6,254 nt of DNA from an uncultured Collinsella sp. (GTDB lineage: Bacteria; Actinomycetota; Coriobacteriia; Coriobacteriales; Coriobacteriaceae). The position numbers were made by a program, and so were the translations under genes. The stretch covers positions 1 to 6,254 of the forward strand of contig URTD01000117.1 of the NCBI GenBank assembly GCA_900550735.1, given 5' to 3'. Under the pieces are notes generated by a model that saw only the letters and a program-made list of their open reading frames with translations, was not told the origin of the DNA and did not search any database. Position 1 is the stretch's first letter, and each line of letters opens with the position of its first letter. This document shows, one piece after another, positions 1-4,179 of the stretch.

Positions 1-331
1 CAGCCAGCTTATCCCAGTAGGCCGGCATGGACACCAGCAGCGGGATGGCTTCGTCGCTGGTGGCAAGGTAGACGGCCATCAGGGTGCCCAGCGTGATGAC
101 GCGGGAGGAATAGAAGTTGGACGCAATGGCCGAAAAGCCGCACTGCGGCACCATGCCCAGCAACGAGCCAACCACGGGGCCCGCGGCTCCGGCACGCTTG
201 ATGGCGCCGTTAACGCGGTTGCCCGCAACATGCTCGAGCGTCTCGAGGGCCAGATATGTCACCAACAAAAACGGCACCAGCGAGAGCGTGTCCTTGCCGG
301 CGTCGAGCAGAATATCAATCAACAAACCCAT
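1..331 (-). CDS. Putative 10-TM heavy-metal/manganese exporter, N-terminal part (runs off the left edge)
   Basis: The minus strand encodes 110 residues beginning MGLLIDILLDAG and continuing without a stop to the window edge, so the C-terminal part is missing. What is seen: a hydrophobic segment at about residues 16-36, a Gly/Val/Leu-rich segment followed by MVPQCGFSAIAS at about 60-71, and another hydrophobic segment at about 77-92. The Pro-Gln-Cys-Gly-Phe-Ser signature resembles the family annotated as putative 10-TM heavy-metal exporter, arsenic efflux protein or putative manganese transporter (PF11449-like). Such proteins are thought to export a metal across the cytoplasmic membrane, but the substrate is poorly established. 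The ATG at 331 is chosen because AAAGG (about 343-347 on the plus-strand coordinates) lies a normal distance upstream. The gene is divergent from the exonuclease gene, has its own promoter and CTAG motif cluster, and shares a metal theme with the cluster at the other end of the window. The family call rests on pattern memory, not a search. Confidence 0.62.
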   Translation of the reverse strand, partial: MGLLIDILLDAGKDTLSLVPFLLVTYLALETLEHVAGNRVNGAIKRAGAAGPVVGSLLGMVPQCGFSAIASNFYSSRVITLGTLMAVYLATSDEAIPLLVSMPAYWDKLA

Positions 332-373
332 GACGGATGGAACCTTTCGTGTCTTTCGGCAGCATTGTAAAAG

Positions 374-410
374 TCCTAGCGGTCAACTAGGGTATTGTAG
401 TTATCCTAGG
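374..410. promoter_or_regulatory. CTAG motif cluster over the exporter promoter, possible metalloregulator site
   Basis: Three CTAG-containing motifs occur within 37 bp: TCCTAG (374-379), CTAGGG (387-392) and TCCTAGG (404-410). The last lies in the promoter spacer and the first two lie around the expected transcription start. The first two form CCTAG-N6-CTAGG-type dyad symmetry and the last is itself palindromic. AACTA (385-389) and TAGTT (398-402) also form a small dyad across the -10. The placement is right for a repressor operator. DtxR/MntR/IdeR-type iron or manganese regulators use TTAGG/CCTAA-like half-sites, so such a regulator is a possibility, but the match is loose and no regulator gene is in view. 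Confidence 0.35.
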
Positions 411-421
411 CGCGATGCCAA
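394..421 (-). promoter_or_regulatory. Sigma70-type promoter for the metal exporter gene
   Basis: Read on the minus strand, TTGGCA (421-416) is followed after 16 bp by TACAAT (399-394). Each hexamer matches the consensus at five of six positions. Transcription would start near 387, giving a leader of about 55 nt before the ATG at 331. That is too short for a yybP-ykoY manganese riboswitch. The spacer contains the palindrome CCTAGG. Confidence 0.55.
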
Positions 422-503
422 TAGTTGCCCATGGTAAACTATCATCTCGCCACATCTTAATGACTCAAAGCCGCACGACGCGGCCCATCCAAGGAGCAGT
501 TAT

Positions 504-1472
504 ATGAACGTTTCACAAGCACTCGAATACGAGCGCCAGCCGTTTATTCCCATGTTTATCTATGGCGATCATGGCGCCATGGAGTCCGAGCGCCAGAAGG
601 GCGAAGAGGCCCTTAAGGTGCTCGAAACCGAGTACTTTACCGTCGAGGGCGACCCCAGCTTCGACTTTGCCACCGTGCGCGACCTGGCTGACCGCAACCG
701 CGACCTGTGCGACCAGATTGGCGAGGCGCGCCTGCGCAACGTGACGCCCGCGACGCTTTCGCGCGGTCTGTCCGACGCCGACACCTGCGCCGCCATCGGC
801 AAGATGCAAAAGCGCACCGCCGCGTCCGTCATGCGCGAGATCCGCGGCGACCGCGACGCGCTCGGCGTGGCGTACGCCCGCAAGCCTATCCAAGGCACCG
901 TGCTCGGCATCGACATCGAGACCACCGGCCGTGCACCCGAGCGCGGCTACATCATCAACGTGGGCTGGGAGATCATGGAGCTCACCAGCGACGCCGTCCC
1001 GCACGACGCCGAGGCACACTACTGCGGCCTGCCCGATATCTACCGCGGCGAGGATGTGCCGCTGTCGAATATCCACCACATCACCTGGGACGACATCGAC
1101 GGCAAAACGCCCTTCCGCGAGAACAAAGAGCTGCAAAAGCAGCTGCTCAAGCTTATGAAGAAGTACCCGTACATGGCACACAACGCCGCCTTTGAGGACA
1201 GCTGGTTCAAGATCCACCTGGACGGCTACGCCGAGGCACGCCGCGCCGGCAAGATCATCGTCATCGACTCGCGCCAGATCTGCCGCAGCCTGGATGCCGA
1301 CGTCCGCTCGCTCCCCCGCGAGTCCGCCCCCGCCGCGCTCGAGAACTGGGCGCGCCGCCGTGGAACCCTCGCCGCCGACGCCAACGAGCAGCACCTGGGC
1401 CTCGACGACACCGACCTCATGCTCCGCACCGTCCAAGCCGAGTTCAACCTCAAGAACCTGTTTGCCAAGTAG
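504..1472 (+). CDS. DnaQ-like DEDDh 3'-5' exonuclease
   Basis: A 322-residue protein whose C-terminal two thirds is a DEDD-superfamily 3'-5' exonuclease domain acting on DNA or RNA ends with two metal ions. ExoI is visible as GIDIETTG (D137, E139), ExoII as AHNAAFED (225-232), and ExoIII as HLGLDD (H297, D302) in the DEDDh spacing H-x4-D. The usual ExoII aspartate directly after the Phe is Glu231 here, followed by Asp232. Residues 1-130 are charged, largely helical in appearance, and show no domain I recognise. The lack of polymerase motifs makes this a stand-alone exonuclease rather than a polymerase subunit; its substrate and pathway cannot be told. The ATG at 504 is supported by AAGGAG (491-496) seven bases upstream. 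The gene is divergent from the exporter, appears monocistronic and is followed by a hairpin. Codon use is GC-rich like the metal genes and unlike the next gene. I saw no convincing plus-strand promoter in 332-503. Confidence 0.85.
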   Translation: MNVSQALEYERQPFIPMFIYGDHGAMESERQKGEEALKVLETEYFTVEGDPSFDFATVRDLADRNRDLCDQIGEARLRNVTPATLSRGLSDADTCAAIGKMQKRTAASVMREIRGDRDALGVAYARKPIQGTVLGIDIETTGRAPERGYIINVGWEIMELTSDAVPHDAEAHYCGLPDIYRGEDVPLSNIHHITWDDIDGKTPFRENKELQKQLLKLMKKYPYMAHNAAFEDSWFKIHLDGYAEARRAGKIIVIDSRQICRSLDADVRSLPRESAPAALENWARRRGTLAADANEQHLGLDDTDLMLRTVQAEFNLKNLFAK

Positions 1473-1505
1473 AAACGCCTGCGACAAGCATGGCCCCGCT
1501 CACGA

Positions 1506-1541
1506 GCGGCCCCGCAGCGGGAAACCCCGCAGCGGGGCCGC
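1506..1541 (+). terminator. GC-rich hairpin after the exonuclease gene
   Basis: A near-perfect hairpin starts 34 bp after the stop codon. The arm GCGGCCCCGC (1506-1515) pairs with GCGGGGCCGC (1532-1541). After a single A/A mismatch, the stem continues with GCGGG (1517-1521) against CCCGC (1526-1530), leaving a four-base AAAC loop. An alternative smaller hairpin, CCGCT-CACG-AGCGG, overlaps its left side. No T-run follows, so an intrinsic terminator in the classical sense is doubtful. It may instead protect the 3' end of the transcript or terminate with factor help. Confidence 0.5.
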
Positions 1542-1822
1542 CCTACGTTCCACAGATAGATCTGCCATCACAAATTCTGAACCCTCATTTTGAACGATTT
1601 TGGCCAATTCCCGACACGTAATTCGTTGTTGGATGGTGATGCATCACAATCAAATGTGCAGCAATTGAGTAGTTATATGCTATAGCTAAGCTGCGAAAAC
1701 TTTTATTTAGGGCATACCAACTCATAATTGCGTCAAGCTTTTGGACAGCATTTGGTTAGACCTCTAAAACGACTTTTTCACTCAGCGCCATCAACACGGC
1801 ATTAGCTGACACGATATATACC
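1542..1822. other. AT-rich intergenic stretch at the left end of the low-GC segment
   Basis: No gene is visible in these 281 bp. Composition changes from strongly GC-rich in the exonuclease gene to AT-rich here. The stretch holds a 12-bp perfect palindrome with a longer interrupted extension (1629-1654) and several short AT-rich words such as GCTATAGC (1679-1686). I could not find a -35/-10 pair good enough to name as the promoter of the following gene. No tRNA, direct-repeat attachment site or transposase remnant was recognised. Confidence 0.5.
1629..1654. repeat. Near-perfect palindrome upstream of the orphan nuclease-like gene
   Basis: GTGATGCATCAC (1636-1647) is a perfect 12-bp palindrome. 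Symmetry continues outward with one mismatched pair, then GAT (1632-1634) against ATC (1649-1651), another mismatch, then TT (1629-1630) against AA (1653-1654). In all, 22 of 26 positions are symmetric. There is no loop, so this resembles a dimer-binding operator more than an RNA hairpin. It lies about 170 bp before the next start codon. No regulator can be assigned. Confidence 0.5.
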
Positions 1823-3013
1823 ATGAGTATCGTATTGTCGCATACCACTGCAAAAGCGGTCTACCAGGCCGTGCATTCGGTGTCTGCGAAAGGCATCGAG
1901 TCCTGTAACCCTGCCGCGATTTACGGATCATGTCCCACCGGAACGCTCCTTGACGCAGCCGCAGAATGGCTCACCAAACATGATGTTTCCCTCGGCGCAA
2001 ATGATTCCCTCGAGGTGATGGTGTTTGATCGCAGGAATGCGCGCTATGCAATGAACTGTCAATGCCACGTTTCGTCAAAACGATTCTCGAACTCACGCTT
2101 TATAGAGCTTGAAGATGGCATCTTCATTGTTGGCGTTGAGCTTTGCGCACTTCAAGCCGCCACCTATCTCCCTTTTCGCGAACTGGTGGAGTACTACTTT
2201 GAATTGTGCAGCGCTTACTCCCTTGGAACCGGCTCTTCCACCTCTTATAACGAGCGTTTCGCGCTCACCTCGACCGAGAGGTTAAAGCAGTTCTTTAATT
2301 CCATTACCAGATGCGACGGTTTGGCCCTTGCCCGAAAGGCGATCCAATGTGTACGCGACGGATGCCGGTCTCCCATGGAAACGGCATTTGTCATGATGCT
2401 AACGCTGCCCAAAAGCGAAGGAGGGCTTGGTATTAAGGGAATTGAGACCGATTACGAGGTGCAGGTCACCGCCGCCGCAAAGAATCTCACGAGACGCAAA
2501 AAGTTCTTTATGGATGCGTATCTAAAGAAATCTCGCACAGACATTGAATACAACGGTTTTTATCATGACGCGGAAGAAGACCGCGCCATCGATGAGGAAC
2601 GCAAGAATGCGCTTGCGTCCATGGGATACGGAATCATCACCGTCAGCCGTTATTCCTTTATTCATGCCAGCTCTTTCGTTAGGGTCATGGAAGCAATCCA
2701 GCGGAAAGAGGGCGTACGCCCCTCGCGTCTACCAAAAGACTTTCAAATCATGCAAGAGGACCTGAGACAGTTTGTGCTCAGAAGGTTTATAGAAGAGAAA
2801 AGGCGAATTCAGAAGCAGCTTCGCCAGGATTCCGAAGAGCGCCAACGAATCGACCTCGAAAAAGCAACACTCGAAGGCATCACGCTGGATGACCCGACAA
2901 TTAATGAAGTTACAGCAATCGATGACATGCAGACAGTCGAATCCGACAGCCCATCATTTGCCCAAACAAGCAGCCTCGCGCCCGAGGGCAGGATCTTCGG
3001 GGCCGGAAGCTAG
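1823..3013 (+). CDS. Orphan protein with an AbiEi-like region and a Vsr/DUF559-type nuclease-like domain
   Basis: A 396-residue protein of unknown function. Residues about 60-130 (VFDRRNARY, then FSNSRFIELEDGIFIVGVEL and a Leu/Phe-rich helix) recall the region after the winged helix in AbiEi-type proteins, where a basic and acidic strand pair leads into the 'stage' segment; the winged helix itself is not evident. Residues about 183-280 look like a PD-(D/E)XK endonuclease fold of the Vsr/DUF559 kind: SPME (E186), RRKKFFMDAYL (D231), IEYNG (E242, N244), H248, then DRAIDEERKNALASMGYG and a hydrophobic strand. The usual second acidic residue of E-x-D is Asn244, so activity is uncertain. Residues about 313-352 form a highly charged probable coiled coil, followed by an acidic Ser/Thr-rich tail. 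ATG 1823 is the first start codon after an in-frame stop at 1757. There is no clear Shine-Dalgarno sequence, so translation may be weak. Composition is clearly less GC-rich than its neighbours, suggesting transfer. It has no partner gene. DNA-related or defence roles are guesses. Confidence 0.7.
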   Translation: MSIVLSHTTAKAVYQAVHSVSAKGIESCNPAAIYGSCPTGTLLDAAAEWLTKHDVSLGANDSLEVMVFDRRNARYAMNCQCHVSSKRFSNSRFIELEDGIFIVGVELCALQAATYLPFRELVEYYFELCSAYSLGTGSSTSYNERFALTSTERLKQFFNSITRCDGLALARKAIQCVRDGCRSPMETAFVMMLTLPKSEGGLGIKGIETDYEVQVTAAAKNLTRRKKFFMDAYLKKSRTDIEYNGFYHDAEEDRAIDEERKNALASMGYGIITVSRYSFIHASSFVRVMEAIQRKEGVRPSRLPKDFQIMQEDLRQFVLRRFIEEKRRIQKQLRQDSEERQRIDLEKATLEGITLDDPTINEVTAIDDMQTVESDSPSFAQTSSLAPEGRIFGAGS

Positions 3014-3024
3014 ACCGGCTAACA

Positions 3025-3275
3025 AGGTGGGTACCCTAGCGATGTGCAAAATTGCGAGTATTCAGCAGGGTCGGCCCTCCAGCACCCACAAGTTAATCCA
3101 AATGAGAAACAAAGACGCTATCGAACGGGAACGTTAGGCAACACTTGAGGAAGATCTTATCTGTTTACCGCCCTTGGATAACTCTTGAGCGGCTTTATTT
3201 GGCCCGAAATAGATAAACAGACCCCCTATAGTTGCAGAATACTCCAATTTTTGCACGGCGCGGGGGCACCCACCT
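3025..3275. repeat. 42-bp imperfect inverted repeat flanking 167 bp of non-coding DNA
   Basis: The left arm (3025-3066, plus strand, beginning AGGTGGGT and containing GTGCAAAA and GAGTATTC) matches the right arm (3234-3275, read on the minus strand) at 33 of 42 positions with no gaps. The arms start 12 bp after the orphan gene's stop codon and enclose 167 bp with no credible gene. Inside and just outside are further short inverted pairs: TCTGTTTA (3160-3167) with TAAACAGA (3214-3221), and TTGAGCGG (3185-3192) with CCGCTCAA (3294-3301). This could be two opposed copies of a dispersed intergenic element, a decayed MITE with terminal inverted repeats, or a long RNA stem. I saw no target-site duplication at the outer edges. 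The whole gap 3014-3358 shows nothing else except the start of the repressor promoter region. Confidence 0.6.
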
Positions 3276-3358
3276 CGGCATCGACTATCAAAACCGCTCA
3301 ATCCGGAATCTCGTCCACTATTCCCCATCATTTTGTGCGATGAATTACTTAAACGTTA

Positions 3359-3386
3359 TTGACATATGAACATACGCTCATATAAT
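3359..3386 (+). promoter_or_regulatory. Promoter of the ArsR-family repressor gene
   Basis: TTGACA (3359-3364) and TATAAT (3381-3386) are both perfect sigma70 hexamers separated by 16 bp. Transcription should start near 3393, about 40 bases before the start codon. The spacer and the left half of the -10 are covered by the first operator, so a bound repressor would block polymerase directly. A strong, tightly repressed promoter is the expected behaviour for a metal-inducible operon. Confidence 0.9.
3364..3383. promoter_or_regulatory. ArsR/SmtB operator O1, over the promoter spacer and -10
   Basis: The dyad ATATGA-N8-TCATAT (3364-3369 and 3378-3383) is centred between 3373 and 3374. The core TGAACAT|ACGCTCA has half-sites TGAACAT and, on the other strand, TGAGCGT. 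This matches the TGAAC-type imperfect 12-2-12 repeats bound by SmtB, CadC and CzrA relatives. CATATGAACATACGCTCA (3363-3380) is repeated exactly in inverted orientation at 3402-3419. Confidence 0.85.
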
Positions 3387-3398
3387 CGGAAGTAAGTT

Positions 3399-3418
3399 AT
3401 TTGAGCGTATGTTCATAT
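3399..3418. promoter_or_regulatory. ArsR/SmtB operator O2, in the leader before the ribosome binding site
   Basis: The core TGAGCGT|ATGTTCA is centred between 3408 and 3409, with outer dyad ATTTGA/TCATAT. It is the exact inverted copy of O1; the 18-bp arms 3363-3380 and 3402-3419 are separated by 21 bp. The centres are 35 bp apart, so the two sites are offset on the helix by between three and three and a half turns. O2 abuts the ribosome binding site AAAGGA (3420-3425). On the RNA, the two arms could also pair if transcription began further upstream. Confidence 0.85.
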
Positions 3419-3432
3419 GAAAGGATATTGCA

Positions 3433-3798
3433 ATGAGCATCCGCGTTGATGAAACGAAACCCGACACCGAGGCCACCGAGCCAGTGATCCCCACCACCTG
3501 CTCGCCCGAGGACCTTCCCGACGAGGAGCTTCTCTACGACCTCGCCGACCTGTTCAAGGTCTTCAGCGACACCACGCGTATCAAGATCCTTTACGCCCTC
3601 ATGGGCCGCGAGCTCTGCGTGGCAGACATCGCCGAAGCGACCGAAACCTCGCAGTCCGCGGTGTCGCACCAGCTGCGCACACTCAAGCAGTCGCACCTGG
3701 TTAAATTCCGGCGCGACGGGCGCAATATCCTCTACTCGCTCGCCGACGACCACGTCTACACCATGCTCAACCAAGGCATGAGCCACATCTGCGAATAG
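3433..3798 (+). CDS. ArsR/SmtB-family metal-sensing repressor
   Basis: A 121-residue winged-helix repressor expected to bind the three operators as an apo dimer and leave DNA when Zn(II), Cd(II) or Pb(II) binds. Helix-turn-helix: ELCVADIAEATETSQSAVSH (60-79), followed by QLRTLKQSHLV and the wing FRRDGRNILYSL (92-103). At the C-terminus D105, H107, H118 and E121 have exactly the spacing of the alpha5 site of SmtB (D-x-H-x10-H-x2-E). Glu121 is the last residue. The alpha3N site is partly present: C62 and D65 correspond to SmtB C61 and D64, and C23 lies in the N-terminal arm, but the second Cys of the CadC-type ELCVC motif is Ala64. Zinc-type sensing through alpha5 is therefore the best reading, with cadmium or lead also possible. 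ATG 3433 has AAAGGA (3420-3425) seven bases upstream. It is first in an operon with the HMA gene 62 bp downstream. Confidence 0.92.
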   Translation: MSIRVDETKPDTEATEPVIPTTCSPEDLPDEELLYDLADLFKVFSDTTRIKILYALMGRELCVADIAEATETSQSAVSHQLRTLKQSHLVKFRRDGRNILYSLADDHVYTMLNQGMSHICE

Positions 3799-3860
3799 CG
3801 ACCAACCACGGTACCAGCGCGGCCTGCACCCAAGCCGCAAAAACGGGAAAGGAACCCACC

Positions 3861-4079
3861 ATGAAAAAGCAGTACAAGCTCGATGAGATCGATTGCGCCA
3901 ACTGTGCGCGCGAGCTTCAGGACGAGTTGGCCAAGCTCGAGGGCGTCAAATCCGTTTCGGTCAACTTTATGACCCAGAAGTTGACGCTCGAGGCCGATGA
4001 CGCCGAGTTCGACGAGGTCCTCGACCGCGTTGTGGAGTTCACCGCCGACGCCGAGCCGGACTGCGAGATCATTCTCTAG
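3861..4079 (+). CDS. Free-standing heavy-metal-associated (HMA) domain protein
   Basis: A 72-residue cytoplasmic protein consisting of one ferredoxin-like HMA domain. The metal-binding loop is IDCANCARELQ with C12 and C15, preceded by D11. A DCxxC loop, rather than the MxCxxC of copper chaperones, is typical of the N-terminal domain of ZntA/CadA pumps and points to Zn(II), Cd(II) or Pb(II). LEGVKSVSVNFMTQKLTLEA (27-46) is the expected beta-turn-beta core. The C-terminus is acidic and carries an extra Cys68. The start is supported by AAAGGA (3848-3853) seven bases upstream. It lies between the repressor and the ATPase, which lacks this domain, so it probably supplies the pump's metal-binding domain in trans or acts as its chaperone. 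A copper chaperone is less likely from the motif. Confidence 0.9.
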   Translation: MKKQYKLDEIDCANCARELQDELAKLEGVKSVSVNFMTQKLTLEADDAEFDEVLDRVVEFTADAEPDCEIIL

Positions 4080-4100
4080 CCAAGGTTTACGCCAACCTGC

Positions 4101-4123
4101 AAGGCCGCGCTTGCTGCGGCCTT
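4101..4123 (+). terminator. Intercistronic hairpin between the HMA gene and the ATPase
   Basis: AAGGCCGC (4101-4108) pairs perfectly with GCGGCCTT (4116-4123) around a seven-base loop. With one bulged T the stem extends by GC (4099-4100) against GC (4125-4126). It begins 21 bp after the HMA stop codon. Only three T residues follow before GCTCGC, so termination is probably partial. It may lower read-through into the ATPase gene, which then relies on its own promoter and operator. Confidence 0.55.
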
Positions 4124-4140
4124 TGCTCGCGAAATTATAT
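4111..4140 (+). promoter_or_regulatory. Possible promoter of the ATPase gene
   Basis: TTGCTG (4111-4116) and TTATAT (4135-4140), 18 bp apart, give a mediocre sigma70 match. The -10 overlaps operator O3, which is the arrangement expected for a repressed promoter and is the main reason for listing it. The -35 lies inside the preceding hairpin. The exact hexamers are uncertain. Confidence 0.35.
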
Positions 4141-4156
4141 GAGCGAATGTTCATAC
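4137..4156. promoter_or_regulatory. ArsR/SmtB operator O3, upstream of the ATPase
   Basis: TGAGCGAATGTTCATA (4140-4155) matches the O2 sequence (3402-3417) at 15 of 16 bases. The dyad centre is between 4146 and 4147, with outer arms ATATGA (4137-4142) and TCATAC (4151-4156). It lies just before the ribosome binding site GGGAGG (4165-4170). Its similarity to O1 and O2 indicates that the same repressor controls the ATPase separately from the repressor-HMA transcript. Confidence 0.85.
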
Positions 4157-4179
4157 ATTCAAATGGGAGGATACGAGTC

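Noticed and set aside
332..393. Possible yybP-ykoY manganese riboswitch in the exporter leader
   Set aside because: The leader from the predicted start to the ATG is only about 55 nt and lacks the conserved loop sequences of that class.
365..445. Plus-strand promoter for the exonuclease gene
   Set aside because: Candidate hexamers such as TTGTAA or TATCAT have no partner at acceptable spacing.
513..1487. Long minus-strand open frame of 324 codons opposite the exonuclease gene
   Set aside because: It is a mirror of a GC-rich gene. Its product is a low-complexity Ala/Val/Gly/Leu string with no motifs, while the plus strand has a good ribosome binding site and DEDDh motifs.
3002..3019. GCCGG/CCGGC stem spanning the orphan gene's stop codon as a terminator
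   Set aside because: The stem is five pairs with an eight-base loop and no T-run; it is too weak to call.
2889..3137. 82-codon plus-strand open frame overlapping the end of the orphan gene
   Set aside because: It overlaps the orphan gene in another frame for half its length and has no motif or convincing start signal.
3134..3331. 65-codon minus-strand open frame in the gap before the repressor
   Set aside because: It has no clear ribosome binding site or domain and runs through the right arm of the 42-bp inverted repeat, so it is more likely a chance frame in a repeat.
3997..4179. Upstream extension of the ATPase to an ATG at 3997
   Set aside because: It would overlap the HMA gene out of frame, lacks a ribosome binding site, and encodes a Ser/Pro/Arg-rich string. 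The ATG at 4180 has GGGAGG and an operator just before it.
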